Positions 1 to 11,823 of a stretch of DNA of 64,000 bases are shown piece by piece. Position numbers and translations under genes: made by a program. Numbering within the stretch: position 1 is the first letter of the stretch; each line of letters begins with the position of its first letter. Origin of the DNA: Streblospio benedicti (Eukaryota; Annelida; Polychaeta; Spionida; Spionidae); NCBI GenBank assembly GCA_019095985.1, contig CM032669.1, forward strand, positions 33,751,008 through 33,815,007, given 5' to 3'. The notes under the pieces were generated by a model. The model was not told the DNA's origin. It did no database searches and saw only the letters and a list, made by a program, of their open reading frames with translations.

Positions 1-1090
1 TTGACTCGGCGTTTCTTTTTTTCATTTTTAAGTAGAAAATTTTTTATATATTAATGGTTGTCGCCCCGTTTTTGTTCGGGGGGGCCGGGGGGTGTTTTTT
101 TATTAAAAATTTCGGGGTTTTTTATAGTTGATCCCTCATTTTTGGATGGCCTTGCGGGGGGGGGAAATGGTTTCTGTGATGTAAAACCGGCCCGTTCGGG
201 GGTTGGAGGGAAGGATTTTTAAAATGTAAATTATGGCAGAATGTTTTTCCCTTTGAGCCCCCCCAAAAGGGTGTTTTTTTCTTTTTTTGTTTTTTTAAAA
301 CCCAAGGGATTAGCCTAAGTTGGCCCGTTTGATGGTTTTTTTTTGGTTTTTGAAGAGTGTTGTTTTACATACGTTTTTTTTTAAAAATTTTTTTGGTTTT
401 GACCAGTACTTTTTATAAGGAATTAGTTTGTTTTTTCTATTTAAGAAGTTTCTAATAAAAAACTTTGTAAAGAGTGTTAGTTTTCTTATTCTTTGGGGAA
501 GGGGAAGTAAAAAAAACCGGGCTTTTCGAAAAGCCCTATATAGAACGGTTATTCCGGCGATGAAGGGGGAAATAAAGAAACCCCCCCCTTTAATTTTCAA
601 TATGCTATTTAAAACGCTGCTAGTGCATTTTCGTCAACCTTTGAAAGTCTTCTGGCCAGCCCCCTTGACCAGCTGTCATTGGGGATGGGGTGATTTGCTT
701 CTGCCTAGCGTTGCCCGGGGCTGTCGGGGGGGAGGGGGTGTTTTCCACTTTGGTGGCTTTTGGTGGCGGTTTTTGGCCGCTGTAAACCAGCTGTCATTGG
801 GGGGGTGAAATTCTTCTACCCTATCGGTGAGCCAGCGCGGCGGAAATCTGTTTTAGCCCGGGCGGGGGGGTTCGTTGATGAGTTTAAAAAGAGATCCCAT
901 TTAGGGGTCCTTTTGGGGAAATGGGGAAAACTGTTTTAGTGCCACGCTTTCCCCGGGAACTTTTATTTCGGGGTTTAGGGGGGGCCTCAGGGGTGTGGCG
1001 GATCGTTACGGGCGTGTCATTGACAGAGGCGAAGTGACTGGTTTTAGACAGCTGTGCCGGGAGGGGATGTAAGGCGTGCCATTCGATAAG
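1..1090. other. Noisy, homopolymer-rich left edge, no gene
   Basis: The stretch is full of long G, T and A runs, and its open frames do not resemble any protein I know. A short segment around CCAGCTGTCATTGGGG occurs twice, near 669 and 788, so a degenerate tandem repeat of about 120 bp may be present. The texture fits poor base calling at a contig edge rather than normal host DNA. I place no coding feature here. Confidence 0.5.
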
Positions 1091-1109
1091 AATACATCGA
1101 CGAGTAAAG

Positions 1110-1376
1110 ATGGACTCGAGATCCGCTGTAAGGGGAGCGATTGTGACTAAATTTTTAGAGTATCGGGCCCAAATATCGTCGCTGGAAGAAACCCTTGATA
1201 GAGATATACGACTGATTAGTACAATTCGGACGCGATTTCACGAAGAGGTCCCGAGAGTTCTAGAGATGCTGGAGGAGGCGTCTTATAAACGTATTGAAGA
1301 AGCTATCTGGAGATACGGCGCGCTAGACTCTGTATTGACGCAATTAAACCGCGCTATTGAAGAAAGTTCGCTTTAG
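1110..1376 (+). CDS. Hypothetical 88-residue helical protein
   Basis: An ATG-initiated frame of 88 codons ends in TAG. The product is rich in Glu, Arg and Leu with heptad-like spacing (for example ISSLEETLDRDIRLIST), so a coiled coil is likely. There is no signal peptide or membrane segment. Its base composition is less AT-biased than the DNA after about 1690. A strong hairpin follows the stop by about 25 nt, and a short tandem repeat lies about 200 nt further on, which is the layout of a small ORF at the 3' end of a mobile element. I do not recognise the family. It could be a chance frame. Confidence 0.3.
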   Translation: MDSRSAVRGAIVTKFLEYRAQISSLEETLDRDIRLISTIRTRFHEEVPRVLEMLEEASYKRIEEAIWRYGALDSVLTQLNRAIEESSL

Positions 1377-1401
1377 ACGGTCCCCTCCCCAAAAAAACCA
1401 A

Positions 1402-1425
1402 ACCCTATCTCTTCGGAGATAGGGT
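1402..1425. other. Perfect 10-bp hairpin with TTCG loop
   Basis: The arms ACCCTATCTC and GAGATAGGGT pair perfectly around TTCG, giving the C(UUCG)G closing arrangement known to be unusually stable in RNA. It lies just after the 88-codon frame. No T tract follows, so it is not a bacterial-style terminator. A role in the 3' end of a mobile-element transcript is an inference only. Confidence 0.5.
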
Positions 1426-1601
1426 ACCCGCGTAATATTTCCCCCCCCTCCGTAATCGAGATTACATCCCAGCCCGCCCCGTGGTCGCTACCTAGTCTAA
1501 TCCCCGAGCGGTGAGCGGTGAGCTCGACTCTTCTCGACTTCTGAGCGCGCCGCTGACCGGCGGTCGTTGTACCGGGTGACCTTGAGCTGTCAACAAACGG
1601 G

Positions 1602-1683
1602 TGATTAATAGCTTTGTACACGTAATCCGTGATTTAATTGCTTTGTACCTATAACCCCTTAATTGCTTTGTACGTATACTCCC
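1602..1683 (+). repeat. Three-unit tandem repeat (TTAATTGCTTTGTAC core)
   Basis: Three consecutive diverged units share a core TTAATTGCTTTGTAC (the first reads TTAATAGCTTTGTAC), spaced about 26-30 bp apart. Short tandem tails of this kind are common at the 3' ends of non-LTR elements. Confidence 0.5.
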
Positions 1684-1689
1684 TCCCTA

Positions 1690-3151
1690 CTACTGCCAGG
1701 TACATATATTGAAATTTTACTTGAAGCTATAGGACTAATCATTGATTATAATTGATTATTAGTCCTGTCTTGAAGTTACCTCAAATTCCACTTGCATGGA
1801 CAAATTCAAACTTACAAAACATTATATAAAAATATCATTCATCAAAATTAATAAAAGAAAAATTAGTGAAACCATCATAAATGTAACTGCAGTGCAACTA
1901 TACTGTAAAGGCAAACTTCAAATAATTAATTTATATTAACAATTTATATATTAACAAGTCTTTGATTAATCAATTGATTAATAATACAAAGTGATCGATT
2001 AACTTAGATATGCATCTAATATTTGTTCTTTGCAAGAAATCACCTTATTATTCCTAACATGAAAACAAAAAAACTACAAATGAATTAATACATTTCAAAA
2101 TAAAAGAACATATCAATTTACTTGTGTTTTTATATTGTCCAACTTCAGGCATAATTTCCAAAGGAACTCAATATAGTTTGATAAAATTTTCTCAATATTC
2201 TTTTTCAAATCTTCAGACAAATTAAATATCCGGTAGCAAGCAGTGTGAATTTACAGAGGAATAAAATAGAGAAATATTAGAAACAATTGTCTTATCTTCG
2301 AGTAACTCTAACTGTGTTTGCCTAAGTGTGTAAACTGATAAAACTTTATCAAAATACATTTTGAATATGTGAAAATCAGCACTGTATATCCTGAATATTG
2401 AACCTGATAAGCATATAGTAGGTCTAGCTAAATCAACATTTTAAAAAAAATCTAAGATAACATGATATATAATTTTTTTAAATTAGGTAAAATTCATTAT
2501 GCGCATTACATATCTCACTATCTATAACATATAAAATAAAGATACCCCTGGTACACGATAATTATGTTACATGTATATCCAACCAAGTTATTCCATGATT
2601 CAATCAATGCAATGTATAAAGTCTACTTAGAAAAATTACTACTAACGAACAGACTAGTCCCTTTGTAAGACCGCAATCTAAGGTGAAGGTCGCAGGATTT
2701 GGACATGGCAAAGACCTAGAAATGAGAGCATTGATAAGGAAATTCAGTTTAGGTATAATATAAATAACCGTTTAATTACATGTGTGATCGTGCTTACATT
2801 TTAATGGAATGTTTTGGTAACAATTAATTCTGCTGTTAAAGACGAGATAGTCACATTTTTCTTCCATTTTTGTTGCAAAGGGAGGCATTAGTTATTCGAA
2901 ATGAGTTCGGATTGAGTTTAAACAGATCATGAAGACGTATTTTTGTTTCGTTCCCTTCTATTCTGTTCTTTTTATAAGCCCCTGATATAATAAGCATACA
3001 GAAATTAATCATACAGAAACAGGCAAGTTGAATGAAGGGATCAGTGGTACAGTTGAGTTTAATGAAGCTAGACCTCGCTGACACCTGCTGAACATATCCT
3101 CATATACACATGACAGCCACAAAAAATATAGCATTGTATATACAATTTACG

Positions 3152-3155
<4 letters not shown>
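1690..3155. other. AT-rich intergenic DNA, nothing coding seen
   Basis: Unique-looking AT-rich sequence. Around 1731-1766 there is a small imperfect palindrome with AGGACTAAT arms. No exon-like frame with splice sites was found. A first exon of the downstream IPMK gene could lie here or in 3232-3900, but I could not identify it. Confidence 0.4.

Positions 3156-3231
<76 letters not shown>
3156..3231. repeat. (AT)n microsatellite
   Basis: About 38 uninterrupted AT dinucleotides, which also create a spurious Ile-Tyr frame on the minus strand. Confidence 0.95.
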
Positions 3232-3232
<1 letters not shown>

Positions 3233-3899
3233 CAACAAATTATATATATAACACCTTTTGACCTTACAAGATCTATCTGAAAAAATCACAGCCGTGTTCC
3301 AGATTTTGACGGATTTTTTTTTTAGATTCCCGGATAGGTTACGTGCTTTCGCTATTAGTTCAGTATTCACATCGTCATATCTCAACCATATTCAGATTTG
3401 TGGAACTTGCACTCAAAATCCAACCAATCAGAAGGCCCCCTGCTGAATTGTTCAGCACTGCTGAATTGGCGGTCTTAACCCACAGGTTGAAATAAACATG
3501 GGCTTGTAAAGGCAGTGTGAGTGATCAACCCGTGGAAACCGATGATGAGTATTCACTGCACAATGTCATGAAACGTGTTGGGTAGGCCTACATGATGCAG
3601 GGTGGTAGTAGTTCGGCTAACTTGTATAAGGCAGAGAAGAACAGGTTCCTACAACAACTATGTAGATAACACACCTACATTTAGTAACAGTACATCGCCC
3701 TGTGGGTGGCATCATGGTCGCAGGTGATCTATAGTTTTACTGCTATCAATCAGCATAAGCTTCAAACTAATCTCTATCACACAAAGCGATGCGTCAAATG
3801 ATCAATATGCATATAAACAATATTGAAAAAAAAATAAAACAATTACTCTCAAGAGTATCGACACAAATACTTTCAGACTTAATGGTGAACCACTGGTAG

Positions 3900-4830
3900 C
3901 CTTCAGTGCCGAACCGCACCTGGGTAATTATCAGAAATAAAAATGATGATAACATCAACACCATTGATGACCGTATAAAATCTGCAAGAAGGACTTCAGG
4001 CAGCCTACTGGGAGCTGGCTATTTCAGTGTTATCTGTATGGTGGCAACCTTTCTATATAAAGTTATGTTTCCAACCTTACTATATGGCCGTGAAGCCATT
4101 GTTCCAACATAAGCTGACTTAAGAAAGCTTGAACATGCGCTTAAAAAGACCTTGCCCAGCTCAACCTCAATCCTGGTTCTATATTTGCTCATCGGTATCT
4201 GTCCAGTAGAGGCTACAAGCTTAGTAGCAGGTGAAAAAACCTTCTCCACCTTTATTGTTCGTGAGGGAGCTTATGATCCTAGAAGCTGGTATATGAATCT
4301 CTTACAAAGGTACAGCCTTCCTGAGCCAAGTGTGGTAATATGTAATATGGCAATAAAAAAAAAGCAATGGTCGTTTCGCGTAATGACTGCTGCCCGGGGA
4401 ATGCTGTTACTAACTATTGGCACGAGTTGATGATCAAGGAGGTAAGAGGGAAGAACTCCCTTGCTCCTAAGGGGTGGAGAATGCTCACTGCGTACTTCTC
4501 ACCCTGTTTGTAATGGCATTGAGAGTCCTCTAGACGTTATGATGGCTACTGTTAAAGCAAGGTTACTGATACAACAGTATCCTTTGATTACATGTCGTAC
4601 AGTAGACCAACTGCGTTCTGACGTGTGTATTCTTTGTAATCTCCAGTGAACCTGAGACCATCAGCCACATTCTACTTCATTGTTCTGTGCTACAGAAAGA
4701 ACATATCATATACCATCCCAGAATATTGAATACTTGTCGTGAACAAAGCACCCCGATCGAAATTATAAAGATCATTGTGGAATCAAATTACCACTGTGGA
4801 CTTTATGCAGATCAGCCCTTGATCTGCCCC
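3900..4830 (+). mobile_element. Decayed LINE, 3' half of the reverse-transcriptase ORF
   Basis: Successive frames read as the C-terminal part of a non-LTR retrotransposon polyprotein. The motif PTLLYGREAIVPT is the characteristic post-RT segment, followed by LRKLEHALKKTLP, LLIGICPVEA and ATVKARLL. A final Cys/His cluster (CILC, then EPETISHILLHC) matches the zinc-knuckle-like tail of such ORFs. The reading passes through several frames and stops, so it is dead and truncated at the 5' end. It sits just upstream of the first recognised IPMK exon, possibly in IPMK's first intron. I cannot assign the clade with confidence. Confidence 0.75.
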
Positions 4831-4884
4831 TGTAAAATATCATTATTGTAAGTGTTTTGCTTACTCTAAGTTCTTATCTTTCAG

Positions 4885-7800
4885 CTCATCACCTACAACA
4901 TTGGATGAGCATATCATTAACAGAATGACCGGTGTGATTCCACCGCTCCCTGAGGGAACAATTCCCTTGAACCATCAGGTTGCAGGTCATGTGTATGGAA
5001 CTGGTACTACTAAATTTGGTATGTTTGACTTTAGCGAACTTTGATTTCTTTGAATTTATATACATCATATACATGTAATTGAAACCTAGATTTTTTTTTC
5101 CTTATCTTTATATTAATTGAATTCATTAAAAATCTTTCTTGATGTAGTAACCTTAAGGCTTAAGTGTTGTGACTTCGCTGCTGTATTAACATTTCTTTCT
5201 TTGATGTAGTAACATTTCTTTCTTCAAATGCAGGGTTTCTTAAAAAAGAAAAAGGAGCGGTGCTTAAACCTATTCACAGTGATGATCCTGACCAGTTGGC
5301 TCGAAGAAAATCTGAACTCTTCTTTTATCAGAAGATATTTAGCCCTATGTGTTCTGATCCAGTACTGCTTTCATTACGGCCATTCCTTCCAAAATATTTA
5401 GGTACTTGGAGTACTCCAGAGCACCCAAATGGTAAGTGCTGCATTCTTGATACATGACTATGACTATTACAGCTCTGTTTTAAATGATTTACTTTTTATT
5501 TAATAGTAGTCAAAACAATGACATTTCTATATACCTGCTTTAATATTAGACATATGCTTATCTTTTAAACAGGATAGATGATAAGTTCAAATTACATCTT
5601 GAGCTTTCAGCAATTGCTCTTGCCTTGTTCACAACAAATGACGTCATAGGTAGTCACTGTTGGGCGCGGGAGAATCCCCAGCTGCGCATCCCCTCCTCGA
5701 GGGGTCAACACGTTGTTCCATATGGTGGGACAGAACGATCCCTGAAAGCAAGGTTCATGGAAGATAGACGCCCAAGCTCCACGGGGTCGGAAGTATCTCG
5801 TCATTTACACACTGACCAACAGGGACATGGCATTTCTCTCGAGGATAGAAAAGCCAAAGTATTTTGAACGTGGAGTGAAGGAAGCGATCCAGATAAGGAG
5901 ACTGAGACCTTCGCTCAACAGAGATGGAGGCAGACACACCCTTCCCACCATATGGAACAATGTGTTGACCCCTCGAGGGGGGGATGCGCAGCTGGGGGAT
6001 TTTCCCGCGCCAACAGTGATGACCTATGACATCATTTGTTGTGAACAAGGCAAGAGCAATTGCTGAAAGCTCAAGATGTAATTTGAACTTATTATCCCAG
6101 TCTATGCCAAATGTGAAAATTTTGTGTCAGTCATCCGGTCTGACAGGTCCTGAAAAACTGTCAGTCCAAATGATTTTCTGTCCGCCCGAACATTTTGTCA
6201 TCGACGGACAATATAGCCAGCCAGCGCTAGCGCCTACTGCAAAATGAACCAAAAGATGACTTTTCAGAAAAATATACCCTTCATTTTGTCTTTTTCTGTA
6301 GACTTTTATAAACTTTAAAAACAGACAAACAAATCTTGTGCAGATATTCTTTATTCAGATGAGATGAAGAGTATGAATTACAGTCATTTACACTCATTAG
6401 AAAACTTTTTCATCATTTGGTCATATCCTCATCTTGAAAATCAGTGGACGTGGCACCATCGAAATAATAAGGTTAATTTAGTTCTAAAGTCAAGAGATTT
6501 CCGGGTAATTTCCCACCCATAGGGCTGGCACTGCCGTGCCCGTATAATGGAACAAATTTTTCTGTCTCAAACCGGGATATGTAAACACGTCTGCTGTCAA
6601 TTTTCGTCATTGATACCTTTTAAATGTTGACACTATTTCCAAGAATAATTAGAATATGCTACATACTTATGTACTAGTACTTTGTTGAAAAACGTAGTAG
6701 TGATATTGCTATGCAGCAGTGTACTACTTAATCGATATTAATACTTTCGATATTCTGTACAACGTTCATTAACTCGATACTGCTTTGTATGCCGAACAGA
6801 TGATCAAGTTATGCGTATGATTTTAACAACATGCCGGCCGCAATCAAAGCAACGATTATGGTTTTAAAAAGATGATTTTGGATGTCTAGAAATCGCCCCG
6901 GTCATCAGGACCGACTATCTTGAAGTAATTGTCGAACATGAGTCAAAATAATCGATCAGGACCGATGGACCGATGGATTTGGCATAGGCTGTTATCCTGT
7001 TTAAGATATAAACATATGTCTATCAGGTCCAGGATAAATGAACTTCTATCATGGTACTTAAATGTTCTCTTCCTCAGAAACCCCTCCTCAGGGTTTCTGA
7101 GGACATTTATTGTCGAAACGTAAAACTATATGTATTTTGGAGCATTTTTGACATTGGGAACATTAAAGCAGGTATATAGAACTGTCAAATTATATTGACT
7201 ACTATTAGAGAGGACCTGCTGCAGCGCAAATTATAAATCTAGCAAAAATAAATTACTATTTTATGATTAGAATAAAGATTTCAACTTTTCATCCTGTAGA
7301 TGAATAATATCTTGTGATGATTCATGTGACATCTATAAGTTTAAACTTTTTTTTTCCATGCAGTTACTTACATTAAGCTTGAAGATATATCTGACCAGTT
7401 TAATCATCCGTGTATCATGGATGTAAAAATGGGGTGCATAACATACACGCCAGATGCTACAGTAGAGAAGAAAACTAGAGAAATAGAAAAGTATCCTCCG
7501 GCAGTTGAAACAGGTTTTCAACTGTTAGGAATCAGGGTAAGAAAATATGTTCGTTTTATTTGTCCTGTAATACTTTTGTGTCGTGGTGAAATGTCTAATT
7601 TGATATAAAGTTGGACCAATTCATTTCCAAATCTAATAGCTCAAATTTATGGGTGACTCAAGATAGTTTAATTTCCTTTCCAGTCATAATATATTTAATA
7701 TAACTCCTGATGACTATATATTTTGCATTTCTCATTTTTTTGTAGTCCCGTCAAGTTCAACAGCAATTATTTTTTCAAATGATTGTAATAAACTCTTGCA

Positions 7801-8508
7801 GGTTTATCAACCAGAGAATGAAAACTATAAAATTTACAACCGAAAGTACCTCCGGAGTCTTTCTAAGGAAGAGCTTTTTAGTATAGGTTAGTAGAATTGT
7901 AAAATTTAATCATGTTACAGTGTACATTACTTGTAAATGAATTGTAAATGTGTTTTTAACATCTATTATGTGTATTTCTGAATTCTTTTAGAGTATAACA
8001 ATTTCAACATGAAAGATCAGTATTCTTATTTATCTTTGCATTACTTGTAAATGATTTGTAAATGTGTTTTTAATATCTGTTTCTAAAACCTTTTATAGTA
8101 CAGGGTATAACAATTTCAACATAAAAAATCAGTTTATTCTACTTTTTTATCTTTGCAGGTTTGAATACCTTCTTGAGAGTTGAAAGTCACTGGAACTATG
8201 ACATAATAAATGGATTACTAGAAATAATGAGAAATTTAAAACAGTGGTTTACTAGTCAAAGACAATACCAATTTTTTGCAGCATCCTTATTGTTTGTTTA
8301 TGAGGGTGATACAAATTTAGTCAAGGATGAAACAGGATTACAACCAGCAACTAGTTCCAATAATAACTCGAGACATTCTCGTCACGTAGACTTACGTATG
8401 ATTGACCTTCCGAAAGTTTATCCTACAGAGCAGAATGATGAAAACTTCTTGGCTGGTTTGAACAATTTAATAGCCTACTTTGAAAAGTTGCTTGAGAGGA
8501 CAGAGTAA
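4885..8508 (+). CDS. IPMK: Inositol polyphosphate multikinase, six exons seen
   Basis: Exons are 4885-5018, 5234-5431, 7364-7536, 7802-7886 and 8159-8508, all with GT-AG borders and matching phases; that is five exons, and a possible sixth upstream exon is not found. The product phosphorylates inositol phosphates (IP3 to IP5) and PIP2, mostly in the nucleus. Visible family marks are NHQVAGHVYG near the N terminus, the inositol-binding signature PCIMDVKMG in exon 3, ASLLFVYEG in the last exon, and RMIDLPKVYPT, where the Asp of the metal-binding IDF motif is kept but Phe is Leu. The C-lobe insert between the SLL and MID motifs is short (about 45 residues) compared with vertebrate IPMK. The start is uncertain: ATG at 4927 could serve, or an upstream exon may contribute. 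The intron between exons 2 and 3 carries Penelope-like debris and a nested transposon. Confidence 0.9.
6098..6991. mobile_element. Non-autonomous DNA transposon nested in the Penelope-like end
   Basis: The element starts CAGTCTATGCCAAAT and ends ATTTGGCATAGGCTG, giving imperfect terminal inverted repeats of about 15 bp. The hexamer TTATCC flanks both sides (6092-6097 and 6992-6997). Joining the flanks restores sequence resembling the uninterrupted copy near 55680-55700, which supports a real insertion. It encodes no protein. The TSD could be longer with mismatches (hAT elements make 8 bp), so the superfamily is open. Confidence 0.6.
7072..7119 (+). other. Strong hairpin running into a hammerhead-like core
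   Basis: Arms CCTCAGAAACCC (7072-7083) and GGGTTTCTGAGG (7091-7102) pair perfectly over a 7-nt loop. The right arm merges with CTGAGGA at 7097-7103, then a GACA/TGTC stem, then GAAAC at 7115. Hammerhead ribozymes have a CTGANGA-stem-GAAA core and are known in Penelope-like elements. Here the second stem overlaps the GA of the core, so it is at best degenerate. Confidence 0.35.
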
Positions 8509-9106
8509 TGTATTTCTCTATAGAAATATTGTACTGGCTATATTGTTAAAATGCACTGTTCAATTTAAATTCACTTGAATTTGTTGTTAATTTACAATGC
8601 AAAATTCTTATCTATTTTTGACAGCATTTGAAAATGTGTATACATTTGTGCCGGTGTGATATATACAGGTATATATATATATATATAAAATTGTTTGTAC
8701 AAGTTGTGATTATTGTCATTATGTTGTTTCAGTATCGTTATCCAAACTACTTCAATCTCCACAACCAAAGCAATTGCACTTCTTGATAGTTTGATACAAT
8801 ACAGATATTGCTGTAATGCCTATCTTTTTATACAAGAGCATGTTTATTATATATTTATGAACTTTAGTTGTATTTTTCTATGTCTCAGAGTAGTTTCACA
8901 GTCATTGTCAAGAGGAACGATAAATTGTTATAAATTCAACTGGCTGTGCAGTGACTGAAAAATACGGTTACCATAATTAACAGTACCGACCCACTAGTCC
9001 ATTTGTCAATAATTAGACTGGACAGTTGTAATCTATATTGTACGAAATTTTAGTTTTCACTGTTCGTGCTCAATATGGTTATTGTGTATTTATGATATAT
9101 GATTGA

Positions 9107-9312
9107 TGAATTTGTATATTTTAATAAGACTAGGAATATTTGTTAAAGTGTACCAAAAAGCAAATACTTTGTAAATCGTCAAATTGAATTTGTACATTTT
9201 AATCAGGCTGTAGGGATATTTGTTAAAGTGTACCAAAAAGTAAATACTTTGTAAATCGTCAAATTGAATTGTAAAGTGTACCAAATAGCAAATACTGTTT
9301 AAATCGTCAAAC
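9107..9312 (+). repeat. Tandem repeat, about 85-bp unit, 2.5 copies
   Basis: The phrase AAAGTGTACCAAAAAG, then AAATACTTTGTAAATCGTCA, recurs three times with small changes. The third unit is shortened. It lies in the presumed IPMK 3' UTR. Confidence 0.8.
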
Positions 9313-9556
9313 CAATTTTTGAACACATTTTAGATCTTTATTAGATGACGGGTACTGACTGTTACACTATATGACTATTTAGTGTAAAATTGTTACTAAC
9401 AAAATTTATAAACATAAAGTGTTATGTGAATTGTGCCAAATGAACTAATTTGTTAATATTATCTTCACTAATATAACAATGTTATTTATATCTTTATGGG
9501 AATGTTGAACATATTTTTATATACAATGTATTGAATATCATAAAAAGCATGTTCTA

Positions 9557-9775
9557 GATGCCTGCGCCAGCACTTCGACATGCGTTAGCAATTCGTCACT
9601 TACGTTGTTCTGGGGTTGTATTGAATTGGGTATCGTTGGTACCCTACCTGCCAAAACACATAATCGAAAATGTAAGCAAAAGGATTTGTAAACAAGAAAC
9701 TTTTATGACGATACAACCACATAATAACGTCATTGACAAACTGCTAACACATGTCGAAGTGCTGGCACAGACATC
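9557..9775. mobile_element. Palindromic MITE, 219 bp
   Basis: The left end CTGCGCCAGCACTTCGACAT and the right end ATGTCGAAGTGCTGGCACAG are reverse complements with few mismatches. The similarity continues inward for about 65 bp on each side (GTTAGCA, TGACG, GGTTGTAT). The single open frame that crosses it is a by-product of the fold-back structure. The target duplication is not clear. Confidence 0.7.
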
Positions 9776-10834
9776 GATCTCTTCTGGCTCAGAATAATGT
9801 AAAAATGTGTGCGTTTACTTCAAACTCCCGTTTTCCACAAGATGCCTTTTGGTAAAAATTTTGTACCAACATACATGTAATGTGGATTGTTCAAATATTT
9901 ATCTTGCTTGTTCAATTTTGATTATATTTGCGTTGGTTAATTTAATTGATTTCTTCTTCACCTAATTATTGGAGGAAAAACGGTGCTTGGACATGCTAAA
10001 GAAAACATGTACGGGGATGACTTATATAAATGGACAACTCATTCATATTTGAGTCTTTCTGTGTTGATTGTATTTGAGTTGAAAGTCTTTTACAATAGAC
10101 GAGTACAAAAGGAATAAAGATCATTGTGATAGCAAATGTTTGATTTTTTTATTGAATTTTATATATTACCGTTATGTAGATTTTATTTTAAATGTAATGA
10201 TATTCTCATCATCTATAATGTGTTGATTATGCACAGAATTTAATATACTATATACTATATTTAGGCTTCTAGATTGAAGATCATGATCAGTAACAAGATG
10301 TATTTTTCCATCAAATTAAATTTTGTACTTTGGCTTATATTGGAAAGGACTGACTAGAAAATTTTACTACTAAAAACTTAAAACTATATTCATGTTTAAA
10401 ACGTTTTTTACTATCATAAACATAACCATGGAAGATCCCACCGAGTCTGGAAAAGTCATTGAAATTCATATTTTTTCAAGATCCTGGAAAAGTCATTGAA
10501 TTTTGTAAGGAGTCATTGAAAAAATTAAATTTTGTAAAAAGTCATTGAAAAGTCATTAAAGTTTGAGTAAACTGGTAATTTAGATGCTGTTTGAGCAGAG
10601 AATAAATTTTGTTGTCCAAAAGTTTAACTTTTATGCCCTTCGCACAAGACCTCCAAACTGTATAATTTGGTAAGGATCCGAATCTGTCTCTGTAGATGTG
10701 TGCAAAAGAAGAATAGAAATCTATGGTTTACATATTATTGGCCTCTTTGATGTTTACATAGACCGTATTTAAATGAAGCTAGGTATCGAGAAAAAATTCT
10801 TGGAAATATGAAAATCAGTCAAACAATTTTTACC

Positions 10835-10980
10835 TCAGCCTGGGCCTCAGGGATTCCTCAGCCTGGGCCTCATTTCAAAAGTGCTGATCACAAGCAGAAA
10901 GTTAGGATCTAAATTTTTTGCGAGATCAAAAGCCACCCCAAACCCCGGGTCCGTCCCTAATGAAATACCCATAAACCAAT
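10835..10980 (+). repeat. Interspersed repeat, also at 37085
   Basis: It holds a direct duplication of CCTCAGCCTGGGCCTCA followed by TTTCAAAAGTGCTGATCAC. The same string of blocks recurs at 37085-37200 (CCTCAGCCCGCGCCTCATTT, then AAAGTGCTGATCACGG). The element type is unknown. Confidence 0.6.
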
Positions 10981-11039
10981 TTAGAAAATTACACTTCAGA
11001 CTTACAGGGTGACCGAAACATCTGTCACCATATCTCCAT

Positions 11040-11260
11040 ATGAGGTTCGGAAGCCTCGTTAAAAGGGGTGGCTCTCCTCTGCACGCAAAAGAGCTCACCT
11101 CTGACCTATAGCTTGAAAACAATAGCTAGAGGGTCTAGTGTTATCCCTCCACACACCGGCCCTTGTATCAATTGGTTACCTAACCTGCCAAACAAAAGGA
11201 CCAAGTTGGAAATAAACAATACATATATATGTACGCTTTCATGTGGTATCCTAGGAACAT
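11040..11260 (+). mobile_element. SINE fragment, 3' part
   Basis: Blocks such as GAGGTTCGGAAGCCTCGTTA, GCACGCAAAAGAGCTCACCT, GTTATCCCTCCACACACC and TTGGTTACCTAACCTGCC match the downstream halves of the fuller copies at 12495 and 22005. The tRNA-like head is absent. Confidence 0.6.
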
Positions 11261-11823
11261 TAATTCCAGAACTAACTACTACTCCCGGGGAGGGTGAGTG
11301 GGGGCACTTAATACATTTGATCACATTTTGCAAATGGGGAGGCGCCACCGGAATGGGTCACAATTTCACCCCTAAAAATCAGCACATCATGACTCAATAG
11401 CTCAAATCAGCACTTGATAGGTCTAATTTAACTCGTGATCAGCACACTAAATTCATCCAACTTGCCTATGCAACCCTTCAGATTAGAAAATCAGCACTTT
11501 ACAGTGTTAAGACTTAGGTTTTGCAAAATTTTAGCACATTTCACCCAAGATATCAAATGTCCGGTGGACCTCCTCCCTCCCCCGTACACTATCTAGGTTA
11601 GTGCCTCCTCAACCCCCCCCCCCCCCCCCACCCCACCCTCCGAGCTGCTGCTGTTATTGATCATGACGATCAGATCATCTATGATGATGCAGACAAATTT
11701 TTGTTTCTGTTCTAGCGTGAAGCATTTGGCTAAAAATCAGCCTTAATTGCAAAACGCTCATAGCCAGAGAGCGGGACTAGATACAAAAGAATACGAGGCT
11801 AAGATTAATCAAAACAGTACAGC

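Larger units (their letters stand above)
5555..7130 (+). mobile_element. Penelope-like element remnant in an IPMK intron
   Basis: Between 5700 and 5960 the frame reads ERSLKARFMEDRRPSSTGS, then KEAIQIRRLRPSLNRDGGR, the C-terminal GIY-YIG endonuclease region of Penelope-like elements. This core is enclosed by long inverted arms: about 5582-5735 is repeated as reverse complement at about 5940-6095, sharing GAGCTTTCAGCAATTGCTC and ATGACGTCATAGG-like blocks. The outer end continues at 6992-7060 after an interrupting insertion. Only the 3' end of the element is present. Related ends occur at 51350, 53160 and 55541 in this window. Confidence 0.75.
8509..10140 (+). other. IPMK 3' UTR / downstream region with poly(A) signal
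   Basis: After the IPMK stop there is AT-rich sequence with no new gene. An AATAAA lies at 10113-10118 followed by T-rich and GT-containing sequence, a candidate cleavage signal that would give a 3' UTR of about 1.6 kb. The stretch contains a local tandem repeat and a palindromic MITE listed separately. Earlier cleavage is possible. Confidence 0.4.

Noticed and set aside
3068-3385. Minus-strand frame rich in Ile-Tyr
   Set aside because: Translation of an (AT)n microsatellite.
9107-9312. CRISPR-like array
   Set aside because: Only 2.5 contiguous diverged units without spacers, in a eukaryotic 3' UTR.
9558-9797. 79-codon frame
   Set aside because: It exactly spans a palindromic MITE, so the open frame is a by-product.
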